Of a DNA stretch of 64,000 bases, positions 36,218-45,668 are shown in pieces. Source of the stretch: Motiliproteus coralliicola (GTDB lineage Bacteria; Pseudomonadota; Gammaproteobacteria; Pseudomonadales; Balneatricaceae); NCBI RefSeq assembly GCF_003345655.1, contig NZ_QQOH01000001.1, positions 1,178,001 to 1,242,000 on the forward strand, written 5' to 3'. The notes under the pieces are model-generated. The model had not been told where the DNA came from, searched no databases, and saw nothing but the letters and a program-made list of their open reading frames with translations. Made by a program: the position numbers and the translations under genes. Every line of letters starts with the position of its first letter. Positions within the stretch are counted from its first letter, which is position 1.

Positions 36218-37999
36218 CTAGAACTGATCGTCGTCCAGTGCCATGGTGGAATCGCTACCGGAACGGATCGCGCTCAACAGACCGGCTGTACGCGGCAACA
36301 ACTGCTCGCAGTAGAACCGCGCCGTTACCAGCTTGGCCTGCAGGAATTCAGCATCACCACTACCGGTCTCCAACATCGCCTGCGCCTGCAGAGCGCTGCG
36401 GGCCATCATCCAGCCTCCGCTGAGGTAACCGAACAGCATCATAAAGTTGACCGCCACACTGCCGGCAGCCGCTTCATCTTTGGACGCTGCTTCCAGCAAC
36501 CAGTCCTGCGCTTCGTTAGCATCTCGCAACGCACTTCGAAGCGCCGCAGCAATAACTTCGGTAGTCTCGTTGGTGCTGTCCAGATCGGTCAAGGTCTGTT
36601 CCATCTCATTCAGCAACGAAGCAACCAACTGACCGCCATTGAACAGGTTTTTACGCCCCACCAGGTCCAGGGCCTGGATTCCGGTGGTGCCCTCATAGAT
36701 CGGAAGAATCCGGGCATCGCGGAAATACTGGGCCGCCCCGGTCTCTTCGATAAAGCCCATGCCTCCGTGAACCTGCACCCCCAGACTGGTCACTTCTTGC
36801 GCCATCTCGGTCAGCCAACCCTTCACGATCGGGGTTAACAACTCCACCCGTCCCTGATGCTGCAGGCGCTGCTCGGCATCGCTGCAATGGTTGGCGCGAT
36901 CGATCTCCATCGAGGCGAGGTAAGCCACTGCCCGCATCGCTTCGGTGGAGGCCCGCATCTGCATCAACATCCGCCGTACATCGGGATGACGGATGATCGG
37001 CACCTGAGCGCCGTCGGCCCCGGTTCCCTGCAAACGCTCCTTGGCATAGTCGACCGCATGCTGATAGGCACGCTCGGAGATCGCTACCCCCTGCAAGCCC
37101 ACCGCCTGGCGGGCATGGTTCATCATCGTGAACATATAGGCCAAGCCTTTGTTCTCTTGGCCGACCAGATAGCCGATTGCACCGCCGTCATCGCCGAAAC
37201 TCATGACACAGGTCGGGCTGCCGTGGATGCCGAGTTTATGCTCCAGTGAGACCGCTTTCAGATCGTTGGCTTCGGAGGGGTTGCCATCGCTGTCGAGCAG
37301 GAATTTGGGCACCACAAACAGCGAGATACCTTTCACTCCGGCAGGTGCATCCGGCAGGCGCGCCAGCACCAGGTGAACGATATTATCGGTCATCTGATGA
37401 TCGCCCCAGGTGATGAAGATCTTCTGACCGGTGATCCGATAATGGTCACCCTCACGTACCGCCCGGGTCTTGATCGCCGCCAGGTCGGAGCCGGCTCCCG
37501 GCTCGGTCAGGTTCATGGTACCGGTCCATTCGCCACTGACCAGTTTGGGCAGGAACAGTAGCTGCAGTTCGTCACTACCGTGATGGGTCAAGGACTCAAT
37601 TGCTCCCTGCCCCAGCATCGGGCAGAGCCCGAACGCCATATTGGCCGACTGCCAAACCTCATTGACGGCAGTTCCGAGCAGATTGGGCAACTGCTGACCA
37701 CCAAATTCGGCCCTGGCGGTCAGCGAGCCCCAGCCGCTTTCGACGTACTGTTGATAGGCTTCGGCGAAGCCAGCCGTCTGCTGCACGCCCTGTTCGGTCA
37801 GTGTCGCTCCCTGTTCGTCACCGCTACGGTTCAGCGGGGCCAGCACGGTCTCACCAAGCTTGCCGGCTTCTTCCAGGATGGCGTTGGCCAACTCGGAGTT
37901 GACCTCTTCGATATCAAAACGCTGGCAAAATTGATCCAGTCCCAGCAGCTCATTGATTACAAACTGCATGTCTCGGTAAGGATGGCGATACTCACTCAT
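36218..37999 (-). CDS. Acyl-CoA dehydrogenase, DmdC-like with C-terminal extension
   Basis: An FAD flavoenzyme that makes enoyl-CoA thioesters. At 593 residues it is longer than ordinary acyl-CoA dehydrogenases (about 380) and matches the group with an extra C-terminal domain, which includes 3-methylmercaptopropionyl-CoA dehydrogenase DmdC. NLTEPGAGSDLAAIKTRA and KIFITWGDHQMTDNIVHLV bind FAD and substrate; QVHGGMGFIEETGAAQYFRD and PIYEGTTGIQALDLVGRK carry the late FAD site and probable catalytic Glu. The substrate is not determined. The gene lies 73 bases after the MMPL exporter gene in the same direction. Confidence 0.88.
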   Translation of the reverse strand: MSEYRHPYRDMQFVINELLGLDQFCQRFDIEEVNSELANAILEEAGKLGETVLAPLNRSGDEQGATLTEQGVQQTAGFAEAYQQYVESGWGSLTARAEFGGQQLPNLLGTAVNEVWQSANMAFGLCPMLGQGAIESLTHHGSDELQLLFLPKLVSGEWTGTMNLTEPGAGSDLAAIKTRAVREGDHYRITGQKIFITWGDHQMTDNIVHLVLARLPDAPAGVKGISLFVVPKFLLDSDGNPSEANDLKAVSLEHKLGIHGSPTCVMSFGDDGGAIGYLVGQENKGLAYMFTMMNHARQAVGLQGVAISERAYQHAVDYAKERLQGTGADGAQVPIIRHPDVRRMLMQMRASTEAMRAVAYLASMEIDRANHCSDAEQRLQHQGRVELLTPIVKGWLTEMAQEVTSLGVQVHGGMGFIEETGAAQYFRDARILPIYEGTTGIQALDLVGRKNLFNGGQLVASLLNEMEQTLTDLDSTNETTEVIAAALRSALRDANEAQDWLLEAASKDEAAAGSVAVNFMMLFGYLSGGWMMARSALQAQAMLETGSGDAEFLQAKLVTARFYCEQLLPRTAGLLSAIRSGSDSTMALDDDQF

Positions 38000-38072
38000 A
38001 TTGATCTCTCAAGTAAAATCCCACGTCGACCACGACTGCTGAACAACGGCTCGCGGGGGTTGTTGTTATGAT

Positions 38073-40460
38073 TTAGGAGGTCGGTTCCAGCCCAGCCTTG
38101 GGTAGCTCTTTGGGCCGTAAAATCAAACGTGCCAACGCAGGTAGAAGAATCAATGCCCCCAGCATGTTCCACAGGAACATGAAGGTCAGCAGCACGCCCA
38201 GATCTGCCTGGAACTTGATCGGTGACCAAGCCCAGGTGCCCACACCGATCGCCAGGGTCAGACCGGTAAAGGCCACCGCTTTACCGGTACTGCGCAGGGT
38301 GTGCAGGTAGGCGTCGGTCAACGGTTCACCCTGATCCATATAGAACTTCAGCTTGGAATAGATATAGATGCCGTAATCTACCCCGATACCGACGCCCAGG
38401 GCGATCACCGGCAAGGTGGCGACTTTGACGCCGATCCCCATGTAGGTCATCAGGGCTTGGCACAATACCGAGGTCATCGCCAAGGGCATGATGATACAGA
38501 TAACCGTTTTGACGGAGCGGAAGGTCAGGAATACCAGCACCCCGACCACCCCATAGACCCAGGCCAACATCTCGTACTGGGCGGTCTCGATCACGATATT
38601 GGTGGCTGCTTCAATGCCGGCATTACCGGCCGCCAGCTCGAACCGGACCGAGCCATCGTTGTGTTGCGCAGCAAAGTCAGCCGCCGCGTCGGCAACCCGG
38701 GTCAGGGTTTCGGCTTTGTGGTCATTCAGGTAGATCACGATCGGCAGGAAGTTGCAGTCGCTGTTGACCATGCCCGGCGGCACATGCTTTCCAGCGGTGG
38801 CCGAGTTCATCACGAAGTTATTGCGCGACAGCTCGGCCCACTTCAGATTGCCCTCGTTCATACCGACCAACCCTCGCTTGGCCACATTGACCATCGAGAA
38901 CGACGATTGCACTCCCGGGACCCGGTTGATCATCGACTGGAAGTGCTCAACCATCGTCAGGGTGTCGTAGCTGACACAGGCATCATCAGAGGTTTTGACC
39001 ATTACCACGAACAGATCGGCACTGGTGGCAAAGTTAGAGGTGACGAACGCGTTGTCCTGGTTGTAACGTGAATCCGGACGCAGCTCCGGCGCCCCCGCAT
39101 CCAGGTCACCGATCTTCAAGTCACGACTGTACTCCACTCCCCAGATCACCATCAGCGCGGCAACCAGCGTAATCATGGTGGCCGGAACCGGACGGGACGC
39201 AGCCTGCAGCAGCTTCCAGAGTTTCTCCAACAGGTCGAAATGATCACCGGCGGCCCGTACTCCGGTGTAGGATAACACCACCGGCAGGATCACCAGGTTG
39301 GTCAGAATAATGGTGGCGATCCCCAAGCTGGCGGCAATCGCCAGATCCTGAATCACGGTAATGTCGATCACCATCAGGGTGATGAAGCCGATACCGTCGG
39401 ACAGCAGGGCGATAAAGCCGGGAACATAGAGCATCCGAAAGGCATTGCGGGCAGCTTGCAGCTTGTCAAAGCCATGCCCGATCTCTGACGCGGTTGAATT
39501 GACGATCTGCACCCCATGGGAGATCGCGATCGCGAAGACCAGGAAGGGTACCAGCATCGAATAGGGATCAAGCTCGAAGCCCAATAAACGCAATGAACCC
39601 AACTGCCACACCACCGCGATCAATGAGCAAATCAGCGGCACCAGTGCGCCGATCAGACTGCGCGAGTAGATCAGCAACAGCACCAGGGTGATAGCAATCG
39701 CCATCGCAAAGAAGGTCGCCACCTGGCCGGCACCTTCAATCAGATCCCCCACCACCTTGGCAAACCCGGTGATATGGATCTTGACCGTGTCAGACTCGTA
39801 CTTGTCCCGTACCAGCGCCTCGAGCCGTTGGGAGAACTGGTCATAATCCAACGCTTCACCGGTTTCGGGGCTGATATCATAGAGCGGCGCCAGGATGATC
39901 GCCGACTTGTGATTGTTGGCCACCAGCGAACCGATGCTGCCGGACTTGGCCACATTGGCTCGTAGCTTATCCAGCTCTGCATCTGAGCCATCGTACTCGG
40001 ACGGAATTACCGGACCACCAACAAACCCCTCCTCGGTGACCTCGGTCCAGCGAACATTCGGCGTCCAGATCGACTTCAAGCCTGAACGATCAACTCCGGG
40101 AATAAAAAACACCTCGTCGTTGATCTGCTTAAGGGTCTCCTGAAACTCGGCGCTGTAGATATCATCGCCAGTGGTCTCTACTGCGATTCGGACCGTATTA
40201 CCCAGCCCCGCCATCTCCTGTTTGTTCTCCAGGAAATTGGCGATATAGGGGTGCGAGGTAGGAATCATTTTCTCGAAGCTGGCCCCCATGGTGAGATTGG
40301 AGGCGTAATAGCCGAACACGCAGGTCATCAGCAGGCACAGGGCCAGGATCAGCGGTCGGTGGCCGAACAGGGTGCGTTCGACGATGGCTTCAGAATCTTT
40401 CAGCGGATGCATCAGGTGGTGATCAAGCTCTTTACTGTACTTTTTACCGTACTTCGTCAT
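38073..40460 (-). CDS. MMPL-family RND exporter
   Basis: A 795-residue inner-membrane transporter with twelve predicted membrane segments in two halves, each with one large periplasmic loop (about 60-230 and 440-600). ALGVGIGVDYGIYIYSK in the second half and FAIAISHGVQIVNS in the first are the membrane-4 motifs that relay protons in MMPL/RND exporters of lipids and hopanoids. No membrane-fusion protein or TolC partner is nearby. The upstream YCF48-like gene (14 bases) and the divergent DUF1302 and DUF1329 genes form a set that recurs in Pseudomonas relatives, probably exporting an envelope component. Confidence 0.88.
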   Translation of the reverse strand: MTKYGKKYSKELDHHLMHPLKDSEAIVERTLFGHRPLILALCLLMTCVFGYYASNLTMGASFEKMIPTSHPYIANFLENKQEMAGLGNTVRIAVETTGDDIYSAEFQETLKQINDEVFFIPGVDRSGLKSIWTPNVRWTEVTEEGFVGGPVIPSEYDGSDAELDKLRANVAKSGSIGSLVANNHKSAIILAPLYDISPETGEALDYDQFSQRLEALVRDKYESDTVKIHITGFAKVVGDLIEGAGQVATFFAMAIAITLVLLLIYSRSLIGALVPLICSLIAVVWQLGSLRLLGFELDPYSMLVPFLVFAIAISHGVQIVNSTASEIGHGFDKLQAARNAFRMLYVPGFIALLSDGIGFITLMVIDITVIQDLAIAASLGIATIILTNLVILPVVLSYTGVRAAGDHFDLLEKLWKLLQAASRPVPATMITLVAALMVIWGVEYSRDLKIGDLDAGAPELRPDSRYNQDNAFVTSNFATSADLFVVMVKTSDDACVSYDTLTMVEHFQSMINRVPGVQSSFSMVNVAKRGLVGMNEGNLKWAELSRNNFVMNSATAGKHVPPGMVNSDCNFLPIVIYLNDHKAETLTRVADAAADFAAQHNDGSVRFELAAGNAGIEAATNIVIETAQYEMLAWVYGVVGVLVFLTFRSVKTVICIIMPLAMTSVLCQALMTYMGIGVKVATLPVIALGVGIGVDYGIYIYSKLKFYMDQGEPLTDAYLHTLRSTGKAVAFTGLTLAIGVGTWAWSPIKFQADLGVLLTFMFLWNMLGALILLPALARLILRPKELPKAGLEPTS

Positions 40461-40474
40461 GCCCAGATTCCTTA

Positions 40475-41650
40475 TTATTTAGCAGCTTTTGCAGCAACAG
40501 GTTTAATAACGACTCGCTGCACGCCAGCAAGACCAACCACCACGACCTGATCTTCGGTCACCGGCAGCACGGCCATGCTAGGCGCCGGCAGCGGTAGGGG
40601 TTGCGGAATAAACTGCTCGCTCCCTGCGGTCTTGACCAATAACGCGCCAAAGCTACCCACTAAGATCTGGGTCCCATTTTCCAGTTGCGCCATACCGGTC
40701 AGGGTCCGCTTGATCGGTAACGGGAGAGGTTGCCAACTGTCGCCCCCGTCTCGGCTTTCAAAGGCATTACCCCGTAACCCGTAGGCCACCAGGCTATCTT
40801 GATTCAGCGGCTGAAGTCCGAAGAAAGATCCGTCATAGGGTGACGGCAACGCTTCCCAGCTTTGGCCTCGGTCCAGGCTGCGAAATAGAGAACCCGCCTC
40901 GCCGGCGATATAGAGGGCCGAATCTGTGACCGTCAACGCATTCAAATGAAAACCGTCGATATTGCCCAGCGCTTCGTTAATTGGCGTCCAGGACTCTCCT
41001 CCATCGCGGGTTTCAAGCAGTAATCCGTAGGCGCCCAATAAATAGCCGTGCCGAGCATCGACAAAGGCGACATTGAGCAGCGTCGGCAATGCCTGATCCT
41101 CAACCGCCAGCTCAGCCTCTTCGGCGCGGAACATCAGCTCTTCAAGCTCAAACTCGGGATAATCTGGGTCCGCTTCGGCTTCTGCCACCAACGCCCTGTA
41201 GTATTCCGCCACCAGCTCAACGATCTTGCGACCCTCGAGCACCTTGGTCCAGTTTTCACCTCGATCTTCGCTGCGGATCACGATGCCATCATGACCCACG
41301 ACCCAGAAAGAGGACTCATCCGCCTGGGCAATTCCCGTCAGCATCACCGACACAGGAACCGCTCCCTGACGCCAGCTCAGACCAAGGTCATCGGAGATCA
41401 GCACACGCCCTCGCTCTCCAATTGCCAGCAAGCGCTCATCGCTACCGATCAGATCGACCAGCAGGCTACGCTCGGGATTCGCGATGACTTCGGCTGGGCG
41501 CATCATCCGGTCATCAAAGCCTGCCTGGGCCGAACCTACGCTGAGAAGAAGAACAGTAACAAGAGTCGAGATCAGCACGCTGAGGTCTGAGCGACCGGAG
41601 GCGGCTTTCTGCAGAGACAGCCGAAAAGGCGGCAGAAGAGATAAAAACAT
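40475..41650 (-). CDS. YCF48-like beta-propeller, secreted
   Basis: A 391-residue protein from ATG 41650 with an N-terminal signal or anchor segment (LISTLVTVLLLSVGSAQA, about 26-43). The rest is a six- or seven-bladed propeller with five Asp-box (BNR) motifs: DDLGLSW, EDRGENW, RDGGESW, LDRGQSW and RDGGDSW. It resembles the YCF48/HCF136 assembly-factor family, but a photosynthetic role is excluded by context. It lies 14 bases before the MMPL exporter gene and is probably its periplasmic partner. Confidence 0.85.
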   Translation of the reverse strand: MFLSLLPPFRLSLQKAASGRSDLSVLISTLVTVLLLSVGSAQAGFDDRMMRPAEVIANPERSLLVDLIGSDERLLAIGERGRVLISDDLGLSWRQGAVPVSVMLTGIAQADESSFWVVGHDGIVIRSEDRGENWTKVLEGRKIVELVAEYYRALVAEAEADPDYPEFELEELMFRAEEAELAVEDQALPTLLNVAFVDARHGYLLGAYGLLLETRDGGESWTPINEALGNIDGFHLNALTVTDSALYIAGEAGSLFRSLDRGQSWEALPSPYDGSFFGLQPLNQDSLVAYGLRGNAFESRDGGDSWQPLPLPIKRTLTGMAQLENGTQILVGSFGALLVKTAGSEQFIPQPLPLPAPSMAVLPVTEDQVVVVGLAGVQRVVIKPVAAKAAK

Positions 41651-42210
41651 AGGGTTTGCTCGAATTATTGTTATCAGTGGTGCCTGGGCACAGGTACAGC
41701 CTGTGAGCTGTGCTGCCAATCCGACACCGTACTGATTCTAAAGTAGAAAAGCCCAACGACCTGTATCCACGGGCGCCAATCACTTATCAGCACATCCAAC
41801 CCCGCTATCAAGCCTCATGATTAGTCATTATATATCAATAGCTTGTATTAACCCGTTGTAATCATCCCGATCATTGGTGGCAGTCAGGAAGCGTCTACAC
41901 GACGAGCCGAACATGAGTGCCTACAAGCCAATATTCAGCCAGCAAGATCCAACTTAATCTGTTATTTTTAAACAGTATTTCGGTTCTACTACGGAACCAG
42001 GCAGCCGTGGCGTTAAAGGGACAGGCTAATCCCAACGCGTCAGATGATACGAATTTGGCGCCTAATGATTGCCGCATTAACGAATGGCTGTCTTAGGATG
42101 TTGGCTGCGGACAAATGCAGCCCGACCGACCTCCCCTTCACCCTGGTCGGCACTCTGCACCTAGTCCGCAAACGACAAATACAACAAATACAACAAACCA
42201 AGGTGGCAAC
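41651..42210. promoter_or_regulatory. Divergent promoter region of the YCF48/MMPL and DUF1302/DUF1329 operons
   Basis: A 560-base AT-richer spacer with no convincing gene. It holds an AT-rich stretch at about 41817-41845 (TTATATATCAATAG) suited to a promoter. A hairpin, GGCTGC (42103-42108) with GCAGCC (42117-42122), lies near the DUF1302 side. A short tandem repeat of the 9-mer ACAAATACA occurs just before the ribosome binding site AAGGTGG. The length suggests extra regulation, such as a binding site for the AraC-type regulator encoded further on. Confidence 0.5.
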
Positions 42211-44079
42211 ATGACGACGAAGGTCTTGAATCAGCCAGTGCTTAACACCAAGCGAGGCTTCAAGCTGACTCCCCTGTGCTCAGCCATGATCCTGGCTGGA
42301 ACCCTCTCCGCGCCCTACGCGCACGCAGTGTATGAATTCAACATCGGTGAAATCGAAGGCCAACTGGACTCGGAGTTGTCCCTTGGCGTAACCGTACGTA
42401 CCGAAGGCCAGTCCGCACGTTTGGTCGATCCGCAAAACGGCGCGCTCCGTGGCGTAACAGGTACCGCCAAATCGAAAACCATCGATGACGGTAACCTGAA
42501 CTTCAACAAAGGTGATGTGGTTTCCAACGTTTTCAAAGGCACCCACGGCCTGTCGTTGCGCAAAGACAATATCGGCGCTTTTGTTCGGGTCAAGTACTGG
42601 TACGACTTCGAACTGGAGAACCAAGACGTTCGCCACGGCAGCACCACCACCGGTTATGCTCCTGCCGGTGGCCGAATCGGCCTGAATGACAGCAAATTCG
42701 ATAACGAAGCTAAATTTTCCGGGATCGATCTTCAGGACGCTTTTATCTACGGTGAATTTGAAGCCGGCGAGATGCCGGTGGATCTGCGTCTGGGACGCCA
42801 GGTGGTCAGCTGGGGTGAGTCCACCTTTATCGGCGGTGGTATCAACCAGATCAACCCGATCGATGTGCCCGCCTTCCGCCGCCCCGGTGCACTGCTAAAA
42901 GATGTGCTGATGCCCGTCAATCTGGCCTACGGTTCCATCGGCCTGACCGATAACCTGACCGCCGAAGCCTTCTACCAATTGGAGTGGGAGCCTTTCACCC
43001 TCGATGGCTGCGGCACCTTCTTTGCTACGAGCGACATCGCTGCTCCAGGCTGCTCTGGTGTTAACACTAGGTTTGACGACCTTGCTGTCTTTGGCTCAGA
43101 CGGTAGCTTTATTCCTTGGAATGGTGGTGTTTCTATTTTGGGAGCTCCTGTAGCTATTGCCCGTGGAGAAGATAAAGAGGCTAAAAACTCAGGGCAATTC
43201 GGTTTAGCTGGACGCTACTATGTCGAGGATATTGAAACCGAATTCGGCGCCTACTTTATGAATTATCATAGCCGCCGTCCTTACTTTGCCGTGACCTCAG
43301 AAGCGGACAACCCTACCTATCAGCTCGCCTATCCAGAAAACCTAAAGGTTTATGGCCTGAGTTTTAACACTACCGTGGGTGGTGTTTCCTGGTCTGGTGA
43401 AATCTCTTACCAACCCGACTTCCCCGTGGGTTGGAACACGGCCGAAGCCTTGCAAGCAGCAATTCTTTCAGAAAATGGTTTCGGATCCGCCGGTCAGGTA
43501 AATCCGGGATTTTATGACGAGCTGTCCAGCATCCGTGATACTGGGAACACACTTGTCCTGGCTGATGAGTATGATGTCTATCAGGTACAGACTACCTTTA
43601 TTCAGTTCTGGGATCAGGTGATGGGTGCCAGCCGCCTAAGCCTGATCGGTGAGATCGGCGCCACCTACTCTCAGGGAATTGATGAAGATTTCGATGACAT
43701 CGATACCCGTCGCTACGGTCGTGGCATTGTTTACGGAAACTGCACAACCGAAGGAGTTACGGATCCAAGTGTAGCCTGTGACGAAGGCGGCTTTGTAACC
43801 AAGTTTGCCTGGGGCTATCGCCTTAAGGCCGCGCTGAGCTACAACGATGTCTTCGCCGGTGTGAATATGACTCCGTCGATCACCTGGCGCGATGATGTCG
43901 ACGGTGTCGCGCCGAACGGCAACTTTATCGAAGGTCGTCAGTCTGTCTCTCTGGCACTGGATGCGGATTATCTGGGTCAATACAACGCCAGCATCGCCTA
44001 TACCAACTATATAACCAGCGACTGGGATCCCCTGGCCGACCGAGACCACCTGACACTGTCTATCGGCATGTCGTTCTAA
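42211..44079 (+). CDS. DUF1302 outer-membrane protein
   Basis: A 622-residue protein from ATG 42211 with a signal peptide ending at PYAHA (about 36). DUF1302 members are predicted large outer-membrane beta-barrels. EGQLDSELSLGVTVRTEG, LRLGRQVVSWGESTFIGGGINQINPIDVPA (split around residue 200) and the C-terminal Phe of LTLSIGMSF are typical of barrels and of this family. It precedes the DUF1329 gene by 31 bases. The portion from about 43020 to 43580 uses AT-richer codons than the flanks, hinting at recombination in exposed loops. The solute is unknown; lipids or hydrophobic compounds are suspected. Confidence 0.88.
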   Translation: MTTKVLNQPVLNTKRGFKLTPLCSAMILAGTLSAPYAHAVYEFNIGEIEGQLDSELSLGVTVRTEGQSARLVDPQNGALRGVTGTAKSKTIDDGNLNFNKGDVVSNVFKGTHGLSLRKDNIGAFVRVKYWYDFELENQDVRHGSTTTGYAPAGGRIGLNDSKFDNEAKFSGIDLQDAFIYGEFEAGEMPVDLRLGRQVVSWGESTFIGGGINQINPIDVPAFRRPGALLKDVLMPVNLAYGSIGLTDNLTAEAFYQLEWEPFTLDGCGTFFATSDIAAPGCSGVNTRFDDLAVFGSDGSFIPWNGGVSILGAPVAIARGEDKEAKNSGQFGLAGRYYVEDIETEFGAYFMNYHSRRPYFAVTSEADNPTYQLAYPENLKVYGLSFNTTVGGVSWSGEISYQPDFPVGWNTAEALQAAILSENGFGSAGQVNPGFYDELSSIRDTGNTLVLADEYDVYQVQTTFIQFWDQVMGASRLSLIGEIGATYSQGIDEDFDDIDTRRYGRGIVYGNCTTEGVTDPSVACDEGGFVTKFAWGYRLKAALSYNDVFAGVNMTPSITWRDDVDGVAPNGNFIEGRQSVSLALDADYLGQYNASIAYTNYITSDWDPLADRDHLTLSIGMSF

Positions 44080-44110
44080 GCGGTTGAGCGTTTGACGAGG
44101 AAATTTACGA

Positions 44111-45466
44111 ATGAATAAACAACTATTTCAAGTGCGCAAACTGGCCACCGCCGTGGTAGCGACACTCGCCATGGCCAGCGGCAGCGCAATGGCGGCCGTC
44201 AGCGCCGAGGAAGCTGCCCGCCTGGGTGCGGACCTGACACCGATCGGCGCCGAGAAAGCCGGCAACGCCGATGGCTCGATCCCGGCCTGGAACGGCGGCA
44301 TGACCGAATCGGTCACACAGGGCGAGAACCCTTTTGCCGATGAACAGCCGCTCTACGTTATCACCAATGCCAATAAGGACCAGTACAAAGATCTACTGAC
44401 CCCGGGACAGATCGCGCTGTTTGAGCGCTATCCAGAAACCTACCGGATGCCGGTGTATCAGTCTCGCCGTACTGCGGCCTATCCCGAAGTGATCTACGAA
44501 AAGGCCAAAGAGAACGCCACCAAGGCGGTGATTCGCGAACAAGTCGCCTTCGACTATGACGAGTCGGTCCCCTTTGCCATTCCGCAGAATGCTGAAGAAG
44601 TCGTCTGGAACCACCTGCTGCGCTATCGCGGCGGCTCGGTCAAACGCGATCTGATGCAAGCGGCGGTTCAGCGAAACGGAGACTACACCCCGGTCAAACT
44701 GGCCGACGAGTTCGTCTTCCCCTGGCATATTGCCGACGGCTATGACCCGGAAAAAGATTCCAATGTGCTGTTCTACTTCAAACAGGTGATCAAAGCCCCG
44801 GCTCGTCTAACCGGCACCGTGCTGCTGGTTCATGAAACCCTGGATCAGATCAAACAGCCGCGCCTGGCCTGGATCTACAACGCTGGTCAACGCCGTGTAC
44901 GGCGTGCCCCACAGATCGCCTACGACGGTCCGGGTACCGCGTCTGACGGCCTGCGTACCTCCGACAACTTCGATATGTTCAACGGCGCCATCGACAAGTA
45001 CGACTGGAAGCTGGTTGGTAAAAAAGAACTGCTGATTCCGTACAACTCGTTCAAGCTGGCCGACAAGAGTCTGAAGTACGATGACATCCTGATGGCCGGC
45101 CATATCAATCCGGAGTTTACCCGTTACGAGAAGCACCGTGTCTGGGTTGTCGAGGCCACTCTGAGTGAGGGCGAGCGGCACATCTATGGCAAGCGGGTGT
45201 TCTATATCGACGAGGATACCTGGGGTATCGCCGTGGCTGATCACTACGACGGACGCGGAGAGCTCTGGCGAGTATCCGAAGGTCATGAGATTCAGTACAC
45301 CGAGGCCAAGGTGCCCTGGAATACCGCCGAGATCATCCATGATCTGCAGTCCGGTCGCTACCTGGCCCTGGGTCTGACCAACGAAGAGAAAGGTCTGGAC
45401 TTCGACCATAAGGCCAAGCACCGGGACTTCACACCCTCTGCGCTTCGCCGTGCGGCCAAGCGCTAG
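44111..45466 (+). CDS. DUF1329 periplasmic protein
   Basis: A 451-residue protein with a signal peptide cleaved near AMAA (about 29). ADLTPIGAEKAGNADGSIPAW opens the mature domain; RLAWIYNAGQRRVRRAPQIAYD and KYDDILMAGHINPEFTRYEKHRVWVVEA are DUF1329 signatures. The fold is expected to be LolA/LolB-like, which binds lipids. It follows the DUF1302 barrel gene and shares its transcript. With the divergent MMPL exporter it may carry a hydrophobic substrate across the periplasm. AGGAAA precedes ATG 44111. Confidence 0.88.
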   Translation: MNKQLFQVRKLATAVVATLAMASGSAMAAVSAEEAARLGADLTPIGAEKAGNADGSIPAWNGGMTESVTQGENPFADEQPLYVITNANKDQYKDLLTPGQIALFERYPETYRMPVYQSRRTAAYPEVIYEKAKENATKAVIREQVAFDYDESVPFAIPQNAEEVVWNHLLRYRGGSVKRDLMQAAVQRNGDYTPVKLADEFVFPWHIADGYDPEKDSNVLFYFKQVIKAPARLTGTVLLVHETLDQIKQPRLAWIYNAGQRRVRRAPQIAYDGPGTASDGLRTSDNFDMFNGAIDKYDWKLVGKKELLIPYNSFKLADKSLKYDDILMAGHINPEFTRYEKHRVWVVEATLSEGERHIYGKRVFYIDEDTWGIAVADHYDGRGELWRVSEGHEIQYTEAKVPWNTAEIIHDLQSGRYLALGLTNEEKGLDFDHKAKHRDFTPSALRRAAKR

Positions 45467-45514
45467 CTTCCGACCGATCTGAGCCGGCAGCAGCGCTGCA
45501 GCCGGACTCTATCA

Positions 45515-45546
45515 AAACCCGTCTGTTCAGCAGGCGGGTTTTTTTG
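45515..45546 (+). terminator. Rho-independent terminator of the DUF1302/DUF1329 operon
   Basis: AACCCGTCTG and CAGGCGGGTT pair (one wobble) over a 5-base loop, followed by seven T. Confidence 0.9.
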
Positions 45547-45668
45547 TTAATAAAATTGAGCGTTTCTGTTCTAGAATCTGCACAGATAGTTGCTTTAAGT
45601 TGAGCCCTTTACGGATTTCTCGGGCAGAAATCTGAACGTTCAACCGATTCGCGAATAGGAGAGCATTG

